DNA of 64,000 bases from Aphanomyces cochlioides (GCA_019828595.1 JAHQRK010000003.1:3410001-3474000), one strand, 5' to 3'; counted from the first letter of the stretch, positions 24,417 to 35,657 are shown. Translations and numbers: made by a program. Notes: generated from the letters alone by a model not told the origin.

Positions 24417-25616
24417 GTGTTGCGTTATTCGCATGCCCCAAGCGGACATGCCATTCACGTATCAGTTGATGTGCACGTTCGACGCTTGTAACTACGTTAG
24501 TAGGGACATTTACGAGTTTATCTGCTTTACATCTAGCTTGTCTATCTTCGAGAGAGAAGCTCTTTGTGTAGTATGCTCCTCCAATACAGCTCGCAATGAA
24601 TTGGAGTTTATTATCACGAAACACATACTTGTACGTGCTACACGAGCTGTCAATAATGAAGTAACCAGACTGTTTTAGGCGACTTTCACTTAGGATGTTA
24701 GCTGTAGCTCCTGGTAGATAGGCTACACTGCTAAAGGTGAAAGGTTGGATTCCATCAGGAGACTCTAGCCAGAACTTCACTACACCTAAATGAGTGCTTT
24801 GCAGCTCGTTTCCACCTCCAAATTTAAACACAAGTCCACTGTGTTCATTAGTTAACTAGACACTGCGGACTTCCAGTCATATGATGACCACATCCGCCAT
24901 CTAGAGCCCATTTACTTCTACTCATAGTACTGCGAGTTAGGAAATGAGAGAACTTGTGCAGTATTACCTTGTCCAACTCCACGGAAAGCGTCTTCATAGA
25001 AGCGGCTACGTTTTCCATGCGTGGCGTTGTTGTAGTGTCGACTGACAGCGCGGGTGAAAATTTCATGATATCATCACCCATCTCGTCATCGTCGTTGAAC
25101 AAAATATGTTCAATGCTTGTGCTCTCGTCGGCATCAGGAATGGCAATTTCAGCGCGGACGTTTCCAGTATCAGGTAAATCGACTTCCTGCTGCGCCACAA
25201 GTACTTCTTCTCGCTTCACATCGCGACCGCGTGGAGTTGCATCCTGGATTCTTCGTGGCGCTTCAAAAATGTTGGATCGAACCCACCCGCGGGCAAACTG
25301 GTCTGCCCGCTTTGGGCACTTCCATGTCTGATGGTCCTTCCCGTCGACGTTGTACTTGCCAGTGCAGTTAAAGCACACTCCATTCTGCGGCGAAGGTCGT
25401 TGATATCCCTTGCCATGGCCGGTGTCGAAACCCCATACCCAGAATATCGAGGGTGTATGGGAAATTCGCGTAAAGCGGTTTCTCAAAATGATGCGTGGTA
25501 TGCTCAGTGATGTTATCCCTGAATATATCGATGAGTATATGTGGCGGTCGTGGTGCTTCGAAAGCGACATACATGACGAAATGTTCATGAGTTCTGCGTA
25601 GGAATCATGGTATATA
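24417..25616 (-). mobile_element. Copia-type retrotransposon fragment (gag zinc knuckle, protease, GAG-pre-integrase)
   Basis: The minus strand shows three Copia landmarks in order. First is a CX2C...HX4C zinc knuckle (CFNC, HQTWKC) near 25300-25370. Next is an aspartic protease start (WALDGGCGHHMT, about 24850-24900). Last is the GAG-pre-integrase motif EWHVRLGHAN near 24430. Reverse transcriptase, RNase H and LTRs are absent. The protease has DGG where Copia proteases usually have DSG, and a stop separates the ORF ending at 24848 from the one starting at 24831. Both ends are cut by later insertions: a mariner at 25617 and a Tc1-like element at 24414. It is a dead fragment. Confidence 0.85.
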
Positions 25617-27000
25617 CTTCCTCTGTTCTGAAATACTACCATATTTGCTTTTTCTGATTTATTTCCAGCATATTCATTTTGATTGGCTGATGAAAGAATA
25701 CATAATTTTTATTGGTTATATATTGTGCGTTTGATACAAATTGTGAGGAACGGTTTAAATCGACCGAGGTTTCGAATCGATTCCGAATCTAACGGGCTTC
25801 TATGATTGGCTGAAATTAAAAATTTAAAATTAGTCAGCCAATCAGAATCGATCAGCCACCTAACTCACGCAAAACACACACTGCTTCAGTATGGTGAAAT
25901 CGATTTGAAAATGAATTCGTTTTTTGGTCAAAATCACAAATTTGGTTGAAAATGACAATATCTCGCTGCTGGTTTGGTATGCAATGATTCCGTGATTTTG
26001 AAGCTCCAACTCGGATTGATCGAGAACAGCGACAGGGCAGCTGAGGTTGCCCATGAGAGTACCAGCACGTCTCATGACTTCTTTCTTCAGACGTGGCAAT
26101 GAGAAATGACTGCTGCCAAGATGTTCAAGAATCAACCGCATCACTCCCTGCAAAGTGAGAAATGCACTCTCGAGCTTCTCAACAGTTATAAACTCGAAAG
26201 CCAACAAGGTTGACCGTATGACATCATCCACGGATCTACTTACAATCTTGTATTGTAGAGCTTGAATGGAAGCAAAAAGCCAAGATCCAGGACGTTGAGA
26301 TCTGGACTGTTAAGAGGCTGCCGACGAAGAACGAAAGTCCAACCATCAGTCGACATGGACTTGAGAATTCCTGCCGTAATAGAGGCGTGTGGAGTCGCAT
26401 TGTCATGCTAAAGTACGATATGCTTCGTGTCACTTGGAAACATCGACTTGATGGCGGGGATCACCTTGTTTACGAAGATATTGAGGTACACATCCGCTGT
26501 CACATTCACCAACGTTGTGACCATAGTACCAGCCACGCGATTGCGCGAGTTCCGAGATGCAGGTGCTTCGTCAACAATTGGCCACATGTCAACTTTTCCA
26601 TCAAACATGCATTTCCCAGGTTCGTCAAATCGCGGTCTAGCAACGGCCGCAAGAAACAGCACATTCGGTATGAATCGCTTGCTCTTGCATTGACGGAGTT
26701 CAACACTCTCACAAGGGATAAGGTAGAATTTGCGGCCAGCATTAAACCATTTTTCATCCAGATGAACCACGTTGAACATACTCGAAAATTGGGAATCTGC
26801 AAGATCACCGGCCCTGGCGGTGACAAAATGCCAATCTTTCAAGTCGATTGGCCTCCGTCAACATGGGCTTCAAGTGCGAACAGTGTCTTTTGATGGTTTT
26901 TTGTTTTCAGACTTCGGAACAACATGAGTCTGCTTGACAAAGACTGCTTTTTGTGACTTGCGAAATTAACGGCAACCACGTCCATATTATAAATCGATTT
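25617..27000 (-). pseudogene. Plant-type mariner (DD39D-like) transposase pseudogene with one TIR
   Basis: The minus strand reads like plant-type mariner transposases: IKRH and KPMLTEAN near 26860-26890, the first catalytic Asp in VVHLDEKWF (about 26750), FLAAVARPRFD, then HDNATPH with the second Asp and NSPDLNVLDLGF with the third. The last two lie 39 residues apart. The gene is broken. A TAG replaces the expected Gln codon before HDNA (about 26410), a 1-nt shift follows DLGF in a T-run (about 26265), and another shift lies near 26820. Conserved C-terminal text (SIQALQYK, AFLTLQGVM) continues to about 26100. The end at 25617 (CTTCCTCTGTTCTGAAATAC, next to TA) resembles the TIRs known for this group. 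I could not find the other TIR. It inserted into the Copia fragment. Confidence 0.85.
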
Positions 27001-27381
27001 TATGTCAATTTATGGTCTTCAAGTCAATCCATTTCTCATGAGTTGCTAAAACATTACGTTTGAAAGACGTTGAACTCGAGTGTAGGCTACAACTGTGAGG
27101 ACTAAAAATTGGTCCTCACAAAGAATTGTTCTTTCACAACATGACTTACGCTTCCATCAAAATCGACCATGAAACCATCGCATGTGTAACAGCATGCATT
27201 TTATTAATGCTTTAAGTCTTTTGTGATATCTCTCAATCCTGAGGCGAAACACACACTAAGAAGCTATAATAGTACTATTAATAGTAATATGTAGTATTCA
27301 TGTGCTATTTCTGTGCGCTTTTGAATCGTGCCTCTTGGCTTGGAGAAACTGCCGTCACTTGTTTTACATCTCGGAAATTTG
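27001..27381. other. AT-rich spacer upstream of the LRR gene
   Basis: No convincing coding sequence. It holds a short AT-rich palindromic stretch near 27266-27285 and probably the promoter and 5' UTR of the gene at 27382. The downstream frame is open back to a TGA at 27322, but without an ATG. Confidence 0.5.
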
Positions 27382-29810
27382 ATGAATGTCCTGACTGAGC
27401 TCTTTGAGACTTGCCCAGAAAGTGAAGAGGTCTCCCTTCATCAAGCCGGTTTGCATTCACTCGATGCATTGATCCCTGTGCTGAAGCAGCTTCGTGAACT
27501 ACGACACCTGGATGTGAGCCACAATCAGCTCACACAGCTGCCCAATGAGCTAGCGGACCTCGCAAGACTTGTGGCTCTTGATGTGTCCAACAATCCTCTG
27601 GGACCCGTGAAAAGGTTGATTTCTGTATTCACACGTTTACCGTCACTCAAGAGCCTCAGCATATCCCTCACAGATCCTTCGGACGAACAATTACTTTTGG
27701 CAGCTCTACCCAAGCTTCGGATTCTAAATGGAACGCCACTGCATGGACCTGATATGCGTCAACTGAGCCCTCCTTCTAACTCCTTCAAAACGCTTGATTC
27801 TGCTCTGCCCGCGGTTCGTTCGAAACACTCTGCTGGTACCCACCGTACTATAGGAATATGTTCAAAACGTCGCGAGCATTCTGAATGTTCTCAAAGGTGT
27901 TGGGCAAGTAGTTCCGCCAAATTCGGATGAAGACCATCGCGTTACACGAATGTTTGAGCAGCAAGTCGAGCTAATTGGCATGTCGCTCAAGCACGAAACG
28001 CAAGGTACTAACAGCCTGATGAACTTTCATGATGACATAATTACACGTAGACCAAGTAGCGAGCTCTGAAAAGCACACTGCTGAACTATTGCTTGCTAAA
28101 TTTAAAATTGCAATCGCAGGAACTAGCTATGCGACGCAAAAGGCTGGCGAGTGCGTGCCTGAGATGGGGCTTGCTTGGCAAACCTTATGTCTCCTCCAGC
28201 AAGATATCGTGACGTCGTTCCACAATCTCACACTGGAGCTCATTCAAAAGCAAGCGACCCATGCATCAGCTCCAGTACGCTTGTTTCGAAAGATGCATCT
28301 TGAAGCCTTGTGACATGTAGGCTGGAAATCCGATGCAGCTTAAACAATTGCTTGAAGTTGCTGAAACCCTGGAAGCAGATGTCCAAAGGGGAGCCCAAGC
28401 CTTGGCCGTGGAGCAGAAGAAGGTGGGCCAGCTCCAGGATGAGGTGAACCGCCTGCGAGCTGAGTTGGCCGTCAAACCGAGTTGCTCGACAAACACCCCC
28501 CCAAAGGATGCAACGAGCCGTTCACCCGCAGTGGCTCATCGACCATCGTCGACAAAGTGTGTAGTCTCAGCGAAAGATAAAACAATACCCCCATCGCCCT
28601 CCTCTACGACGTCTGCACCACCAGCGGCCCCAACCACCGTGAAGAATCTCACACTGAAGCAACTCAAAGATCTCATTGAAGCCATCTATGCTTCCAAGCG
28701 GAAATACGACCAAATGAACATTGAGGCGAAAGCCCCGCGTGAAACCATGGAGCAGCACATGTATACGTATTTGAACCAGCGATTCGGACTCCATGCCTTG
28801 ATCGTCGAGTACGCGAGTGCAATCATGAAGGTTTCTCCTCACTAATTGGCAATGTTTGAAGTCGCATTCATAGGGCTGTGCTCGCTATAGCAGTGTCGAC
28901 TGCGACGTGGCCACATTTCTTCACATCTTGCGCAATGAATTGGACGAAGGGTATTTACGCCTCAAATTGAAGCTCGAGGAGACAGTTGTGGCGCTCCTTC
29001 GAGCTTTCCTTCGCGGTCTTTACCCACGCAAATCTGAAGGTATTTCGCATATATTTTGATCGATTCTAAGGTAGCACAGGCACAATCACCCAAATGGTGC
29101 AGGCCAAACTAACGTCCGCCACAGCACTCACTCGAGATGAATGGCAAAGCATCGTCACCTACATGTATGATACGCAAGATGTACGGCAGAAAGCTAGCAA
29201 TCTTCTCTTACCGTCTGACGTCTAGGGCACATCGATCCTGCATTTGATTGAAACTCGGCTGAAACAAAGCCACGAGAGTACTGTAGACTATCCAGTCTTT
29301 CGAAAGGTATGCTTCAAATCGCTGTCGAGTTTAATCGAGGGTGGTAGATCCTCTTGAACTATCAAATGCATGGACGACTTAAGCTGTTGGAAGAATTCCG
29401 TCGTCATTTCGACGATGTTGATCGGGACAAAGTGGGCATTCTCAAACGCGTACGTGGTTGTGTTTTCGTTGCGCGATTGTTCCTGGGATTCTGTAGAGCG
29501 ACTTCGTCGATTTGGTGCTAACACTCACGCCGTATAAGGTATCGTCTGATTGTCCTCGTGCTCATTTCACTACTTGGAAATAGACGCAAGATGAAATTGC
29601 TCAAATTCTCAAGCATTTGGATCCGCATGAACATGATTGTATCACCTTTTCGGATGTAAGCAGTGGAGCATCGGTTCTCGAGGTATTCATGCGGCGTAGG
29701 CGGTCGAGACCCTCTTTAAAGACATCCGCGCGCTCCGTCTCAAAGCATTAGCCCCTTCGCCAATTAGTTCGACAAAACCAGTCCCCCCTAGCCCCCTGTT
29801 TGATCGTTGA
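27382..29810 (+). CDS. Leucine-rich repeat / coiled-coil / EF-hand-like protein, 11 exons
   Basis: Eleven exons join into one 663-codon frame: 27382-27813, 27854-28004, 28051-28274, 28321-28830, 28874-29039, 29080-29180, 29226-29306, 29348-29449, 29497-29538, 29584-29655, 29700-29810. Introns are 40 to 47 nt, GT-AG. The N-terminus holds leucine-rich repeats (LRHLDVSHNQLTQLP, LVALDVSNNPL). Around residues 270-320 is a coiled coil (LKQLLEVAETL...), followed by a Ser/Thr/Pro-rich linker and a conserved-looking helical block. The C-terminus has two degenerate EF-hand-like segments (DDVDRDKVG, LDPHEHDCITF) lacking the usual last Glu of the loop. I chose the first in-frame ATG; the frame is open for 18 more codons upstream, so a further exon is possible. 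Such LRR plus coiled-coil plus EF-hand mixes occur in cilium or cytoskeleton proteins, but I cannot name the family. It looks intact and host-encoded. Confidence 0.82.
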
Positions 29811-30282
29811 GTGTAATGTGAATTGAAGTTGATTGTGGGCGAACCACCTGGGGCAAAGCCCCGACACCTAACCGTCCGTCGATCGCGAGGAGAGTGGTCG
29901 ATCCTGGAGACCGTCATCGTGGTCGTTCTGTTGGGCGACTTTCTAACCCAAGAAAACGACATTTGTGTTCTCGCGCTTGAAGTTCAAGCTCCGAACTTAG
30001 GCGAAGTGTTACTTTCAAAGGTGCGTAGATCTGTCACATGGGCAGTTTGCATGCCACCCAATCGACTGCGACGACGGTTCTTCAACCTTGCTGAAACAAA
30101 TAAATCATTCGGAATTCCATACAAATTCCAAGTAAAAACATAAAAAATCAATAAAAAATCCATGTGGATGACGCCATTGCCGCCGAAAGTATTAAATTGT
30201 ATGCAATTTTTTAAGTCAAATTCATACGTTGGATTTAAAATACATTGTGAGTGCATCTTGGTGGCATTTTCCCATTGACCGA
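29811..30282. other. Intergenic stretch
   Basis: A GC-richer 29820-30020 segment is open on both strands for about 90-100 codons but lacks a convincing start or family signature. A donor-like AAGGTGCGT at about 30020 hints at a possible exon. From 30140 the sequence is AT-rich. I call no gene here. Confidence 0.35.
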
Positions 30283-30684
30283 ATGAAACGCACGTGTGCA
30301 GCCTCGATGAAGCGATCGTATAGCTGTATGGATTTAGCCGCGCTAGAAGCCGACGCAATCACGACTACATCCTCTATGATGTCTTCCTGTTCGAAGAAAC
30401 GATTGACCACACCTCCGCGATATCGCAGTCTCTCTTCAGGGCCGGCATCGCGACAAAAGAATCTCAACGAATGGCTCCATACGTACGACAGCTTGGCCGC
30501 TACATTTCCAGCGATTCTAGAAACGCCATCGATCGAAGACGTTCTCACAGCATCGTCCATCGCGTCGATCTTGCCACCGCCTACAGGAAAAGAAGACGCG
30601 ATGCAGCTCGAACTGATAGACATGTGGCAGCAGCCATGGATCGTCGACAAGGACTGCTCCGACCACTCGACGCGACTGCTATGA
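30283..30684 (+). CDS. Hypothetical protein, 133 aa
   Basis: A single uninterrupted ORF from ATG 30283 to TGA 30684. The N-terminal half is basic and Ser/Met-rich. The C-terminal half has ordinary protein composition (LNEWLHTYDSLAATFPAI, SIEDVLTASSIASILPPP, LELIDMWQQPW). No domain is recognised. The minus strand also has a long ORF (30650-30222), but its composition looks less natural. It lies about 470 bp after the LRR gene on the same strand. A frameshifted continuation on the plus strand (to about 30830) could mean that more coding sequence or an intron follows. Confidence 0.45.
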   Translation: MKRTCAASMKRSYSCMDLAALEADAITTTSSMMSSCSKKRLTTPPRYRSLSSGPASRQKNLNEWLHTYDSLAATFPAILETPSIEDVLTASSIASILPPPTGKEDAMQLELIDMWQQPWIVDKDCSDHSTRLL

Positions 30685-32220
30685 TGCGCTTTTTCGGCGA
30701 TCCAAAGCGTGTCTCTCCAACCCGCCCCTTATTTAAAGCTGCGAGCTACTGCTACTCTACCGATCGCGGTATTATTCAGACCAATTTGGGTCTCTCACGA
30801 TGTGCCACTACTGTCCGTCCCCATATTTAATCGTTGATATACTCCTTGTCGTGTTTCTTTGCATTGCGTCAAGCGTAGCAGCGGAAGCTCAAGCACCTTC
30901 TTTACGACATCCCACGACCAAGTCGTTCCTCAACTTTGTCTTCGCGCACGTGACCACAGCTGTAATGTGCTCGTGTTTCTCTGGGATGCTTTCTTCGAGG
31001 GTAGCTTGGTCGAGTGACTGGTAGTCGTCACTATCTCGTACCTGATTGGCCCAAATATCCAGAAATTTCCTTATTCAGTATGGTTATCCTCCATCGTACC
31101 GCGGCGTCCAAAGTGGTGGTTTTATACTCGGCTAAGAGAATTGTTTTGGTGCGACAACACTTGATGACGAGCACAGCAAGTTGCTGGTTGCAAGCCACCT
31201 GTCGCGAATTGCTTTCGGAGCTGGGTTTGCTCACGCGTGAGCCGCTCAGCGTGGTCGGGTGGCACTTGATGTGATGGTTGAAACGCTGGTTTCGTCGACA
31301 ATCTTGAATCTTCACATTACCGCATATGGAAACTGTCTGTCGGGCATTCGTGTTGAGTCAGCAACATTGAACCTGCTTCACTTCAACTTGCACTACAAGT
31401 AGGATGCAGTTTCTCGAGGCGTTTCAGCGAAGCGAACCTGGCAGATTCAAATCTTTGGAAAAGAAAATCATGTCGTGTGTACGAATGCCAGCACTGCCAT
31501 GTCATGCTAGCTATTCGATTGGGATTTACACCGAACACTCTCAGTTAGAAAACCTTTGAAAAAAACGTTTACTTTCATTATGAATATTCAATTTAGATTA
31601 AATTTAAGAGTTTTCATGTGTCATATGCAATGAACCAATGGACCTTTCAAATCGGCGAATAGCTTAGCTTACACGTACATCTTGGGTGGATCAACATAAT
31701 ATCTTACTCTGATGTATTCAACTTCAATTTGGCACAATTTAAGCCACTAAATGCCTCGTTATCAGTCATCTGCATTCAATTCGGATAGGATTTAACCTCA
31801 GCGAGTAAAACATTTACACACTTCTGCAAACAGGCAACCAAATATTCGTACTTGAGCACTAGAAGCAGATGCAAATATTGATTTCTTCCTATTTAAGAGA
31901 TGGTCATGAGCTCCGTGTTAACGTTGGCGAAATGAAAGGGGTTTTATCTTTTGATACCTGTGAGATTTATATATAGAACCTCCGAAACATTATTGTTCAG
32001 ATGACGAGATTGAGGTTATATATAGATCGCACTTTGTCGATACACATGTTGAAGTTCAACCCCGAAAAGACAATCCAGCACCAGCGGCGAAAGTTATCGA
32101 GAAGACTCTTCATGCGCATCAATGGCATCGCTTTCTCCTCCGAGAGAACTTTGGAGAACTTCAGTTCTCTCGTCTACTAGTATATAGATTTCTCCAGTCC
32201 TCCCTGGACTCGAACTGAAC
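30685..32220. other. Gene-poor stretch with a possible decayed retroelement trace
   Basis: No intact gene. Around 31160-31240 the plus strand reads STA..CW..ATCRELLSELGL, loosely like a Copia RNase H core; this is too degraded to be sure. From 31560 to 31990 the sequence is AT-rich without ORFs. Confidence 0.3.
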
Positions 32221-32748
32221 TTGTCGAGACGAGCCAGTGTCGAACAGGCCAATCGCAGCTGCCCAAGCTTGTTGGAAAACCGACCACAGCGTTGGCTTCA
32301 AGTTGATCCTCGCCGCACCTTTTTCTTGGCTTGCTCGATCTGGTATGGCGACACGTTTACGGAAGTTCAGGTGCGGCGAGTCGAGCTTCCGGCCAACGAC
32401 TCGCATATGCTACGCTTGGCCGATACAATTGCGACGAATGTGAGCGACTTGAACCACGCCAGGAAGCATCTTGCAAGGGGCGTTTGTTTGCGTTGGAAAG
32501 CCACCTCTCGACGAGCGACCGACGCTAGAAGACACACACCGAAATGTGCAATTCCTAGCATGGATTGCTTGGCACATCAGTGCAAAACCACGACAGTGAG
32601 AAGGAATAGCAAGGCAGCTGGTCTTGGTTTGGGCACAGCAACTTTCATACTACGTAGTAATATGATTGTCGCCACATGGACTTCAACTTTGGAAGTGCCA
32701 CGACAACAAAGTGCACTTGTAGACGAGCCAATGACAGCGTTTTGGTGA
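32221..32748 (+). CDS. Doubtful hypothetical ORF, 175 aa
   Basis: One open frame from ATG 32221 to TGA 32748. The product is rich in Arg and Thr, with no recognisable domain, membrane segment or signal peptide. Several overlapping ORFs on the other strand cover the same bases, which is typical of a GC-richer non-coding patch. It is listed because of its length alone. Confidence 0.25.
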   Translation: MSRRASVEQANRSCPSLLENRPQRWLQVDPRRTFFLACSIWYGDTFTEVQVRRVELPANDSHMLRLADTIATNVSDLNHARKHLARGVCLRWKATSRRATDARRHTPKCAIPSMDCLAHQCKTTTVRRNSKAAGLGLGTATFILRSNMIVATWTSTLEVPRQQSALVDEPMTAFW

Positions 32749-33302
32749 TTACATGTGCACTTTAACGTTCTATTTATAGCACGATTGCCTGGTTGAACAA
32801 GAAGGTCAACATGGTTTCGCACTTGTTGACACATCAGTTTGCTCAACTTTTTCTAGTCTCTATCAGAGCTTGGGCTGATTTCGGTTTACGTAGGCTAGAC
32901 ATCGTCCTGTAAGCTGATTGACGGTGTCCTGAGGGCGAGTCGAAGGACTAAATGCAACATTTTTTTACGGTAGTGCAATCTGATAGAAGTTGTGTGCCCA
33001 GACGAATTTTGGATGACCTCTTGACGCCAAATAAGATGAGAGTATTCACTCGGCAGCAGCGACAGCGAGGGGCGGATTGAATCAAATTGTAGACTGCTTG
33101 CTCGATGACTGAGGTGACATCATAAGATTTCACCCGAGTTTGTGCAATCATGACCATACTTGTTGACATTGCAAGCCCCCCACGGCGTGCTTCTCAGAGT
33201 AGATGATCGCAGTCTGTGCTAGTTGAGCGGCACGCATCATGTGGTCAATTCCTTCAGGACAATTAGACCCAAACATATCGTTTAGAATACAAAGATAAGT
33301 CA
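32749..33302. other. Intergenic stretch
   Basis: No supported gene; only a 73-codon minus-strand ORF (33169-32948) without recognisable features. Confidence 0.4.
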
Positions 33303-34037
33303 TTAAAGTGTCCTACTTCGGTTGCTTTTATCATGTTGAGGGGTTGCCTGCAAAGTCTGAAGCAGAGTTTTGTTTATCCAGCAAAGACGAACATGTTCAA
33401 GCAAGCTGAAATCTTGCTTACCGTGGCGACAGGTCGATTTTTGGTCTGCATATGCTCGGAGGGCGACATACTCTGCTGTCGAAACTCCGCAACCTTCAAA
33501 TCGAATGGACTTCTTTTGAACTGGTCGAGTCGGGTCAGTGAATGCTGTGATCAATTGCCGAATGCAGTTCGAATTTATGTTGTTGCCACTGACGTCAATT
33601 TCTTGAGTCATCTTGTTGCAGTGGATTCTCACCGCAATCCTCATCGCATGCTTGAAGTTCGTTTTTGTGTTCACCAAGATGAGTGTCTTGAGGTGTCGAT
33701 ACTGTGGTAAATCAGAAGCCAAGGCATGCCATGCAGTCTCGCGGATTTTACAAGTAATAATCTCTAATGTTTTGATCTGCGTTTCATTCAAAACTTGGAA
33801 TAGCGCCTCAAACTTGAACAAATGTCGGCGCAAGTTAATCAAACCAAGATGGTGCACTGCAGAGCCCTCCAGACGATGTGCGAAATCTGTCAAGGGCCAT
33901 GGATGCATTCGAAAAATTCCATGAAGTTTCAAAGTGTGCATGGTGAAAGTCACATTGCGTAAATCCAAGCCCGACAGACAGCAACCATACTCCAGTGTTT
34001 CCAGCGACCGGCAACTAAGCACAGCATCGTCAATAGA
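33303..34037 (-). pseudogene. Partial duplicate of the F-box/LRR gene (C-terminal LRR half)
   Basis: The minus-strand frame from about 34037 aligns with the downstream half of the gene at 34044-35453: SIDDAVLSCRSLETLE here against QAVDEVVFNCQTLEILE there, then MHTLKLHG against MHMLKFHG, YRHLKTLILVNT against YRQVKTLVIKNT, and EIDVSGN against ELDVSGN. It starts in mid-protein, 7 nt after the stop of the upstream copy, without an F-box region or start codon of its own. Divergence is strong, so the duplication is old. It is open for about 240 codons and may be unexpressed or a relic. Confidence 0.7.
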
Positions 34038-34043
34038 TTTTTT

Positions 34044-35453
34044 TCAATACCAACAATTGATCTTATGTTCCATGAATCGATGCTTTGCATATTCTTGAAG
34101 TGAATTATTGGGAATGGCACAATTATGAAATCGAATCGACTTCATTCGCAATGCCCGGTTCGGATGTGTGCAAGCATGAATTAATTTCACGATGCTGTTG
34201 CCGTCAATCTTATTGCCACTGACGTCCAATTCTTGAATTGTCTTGTTTTCTTGGATTGCTGCCGCGAGCATCATGGCTCGTTCATTTGTCATTCCAGTGT
34301 TTTTTATGACGAGAGTCTTGACCTGGCGATAATGCGGCAAATACTTGGCCACAGCTCTCCACACATGCCCTCGGATTAACAAACCAGAAACGTCCAACGA
34401 TTTGATTTGGATTTCATCCAAGAGTTGAAACAATCTTTCGATGCCGTCCAAACGTCGTCGGTTCTCACTGAAGTCGTTCGTCAACGCGAGGTGGCGTACA
34501 CCTGAGCCAACTAAACGCCTTGCGAAATGTGTAAGTGAGTAGTCATGGCGCGGATGTACTCCATGGAATTTCAGCATGTGCATTGGAAATGACAGCTTTT
34601 TGAAATCGAGGGTTGCCAAATTTTCAGAGCTCTCGAGTATTTCCAGCGTCTGGCAATTGAAAACAACCTCATCGACCGCTTGTTTCAGTGCAAGATCTTG
34701 ATCTCGGATACACCATCCAGGGAATTTGAATGCACGAACGGGTTCCTCTCAAACCACTGAAGTTGTTCCCAATCGATGATGTTAAACGAAACCTGTCACC
34801 ATTCACCTCCAATTGAGTGAGTTGAGCATTGTTGCAAGCAAATGCAAACAGAGCATCGACCAGCAAGGGGTCGACACAAGTTAGCTGCAAGGCTGTCAAA
34901 TGGCCCAATTGATGCAAGGTACCGCTCAAATCTGCAGGTGTGATTTTTTTCGCCAAAATCTCACTTCCAAACTCAATTTTGTAATTTGAAGTCCAGTCCA
35001 CTCACTGTGCGACCGCCAAAACATATCTTCCGTCATGTCAAAATGCCATTCAGTTGTGGGCTTGAACATGTCAAATGACAACCAACGAATCAAGGATGGC
35101 GGGAAAGAATGGACAAAAACTCGCTTGTAATATGAAGCCACGGAGTGTAAGGCGTCAAAAGACACTCGACTGAGCTTTGAATCGTTGGCTGTAAGCTTCA
35201 GAACGGGCCACAATTCGGATCGATCTTTGACCAAACCAAGCTGTCGTAGATGCTCCAATTGTTCTGGAAGACTTTTGTCAGCGCGGACCGCTTCAAGAAA
35301 TGAAAAGAAATCCGCGGCATACTGAATGAAAGAGGCTAAATTGAGTACGACGTCGTTGGGCAGCACACATAACCTTGTCCGCGAGATGTCATTGAATTGG
35401 TTCATCAAGTCCTTCGTGTCAGCGAACATACGCTTGGGATTTGGCGAAATCAA
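34044..35453 (-). pseudogene. Decayed F-box-like / leucine-rich repeat gene
   Basis: The gene begins at ATG 35453. An F-box-like segment follows near residues 29-50 (LPNDVVLNLASFI...), the layout of a large LRR family that I associate with Saprolegniales oomycetes (from memory). LRRs fill the C-terminal half (VKTLVIKNTGM, IQELDVSGNKIDGN), ending at 34044. The middle is broken by at least three frame changes: in an A7 run at about 34950, near 34785, and near 34735. Text on either side is clearly continuous in another frame. None looks like a 40-nt intron, so this is a pseudogene unless the A-run shift is a sequencing error. Confidence 0.78.
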
Positions 35454-35657
35454 ACTGAGCTATTTTAAGTGCGTATTGTCTGCTCGTTCCAGCTGCTGAC
35501 TTCCAATCTCGTTTGAGACCACTGAAATCTCATAGACAGTGTTCAAAAGACATCTTCTAGTATCATTCACCCCCATGACGCGAGCCGGGCTTGAGAGAAG
35601 AAAATCCCACACAGTTACAACATGAATTAGATTAATAAAGGAAGTATTGTTCATATA
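35454..35657. other. Promoter-side spacer
   Basis: 204 bp between the start of the F-box/LRR pseudogene and the Harbinger terminus. Nothing recognisable. Confidence 0.4.

Noticed and set aside
24433..25601. Plus-strand ORFs across the Copia fragment
   Set aside because: They are antisense shadows of the minus-strand gag, protease and pre-integrase reading.
27328..27381. GTG start for the LRR gene
   Set aside because: GTG initiation is not expected in a nuclear gene. The first in-frame ATG is at 27382, and an upstream exon is the better explanation for the extra open codons.
30222..30650. Minus-strand gene opposite the 133-aa ORF
   Set aside because: Its product is less protein-like than the plus-strand reading and has no recognisable features.
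31090..31275. Copia RNase H domain
   Set aside because: The resemblance is limited to a short stretch and breaks in frame; recorded only as a possible trace.
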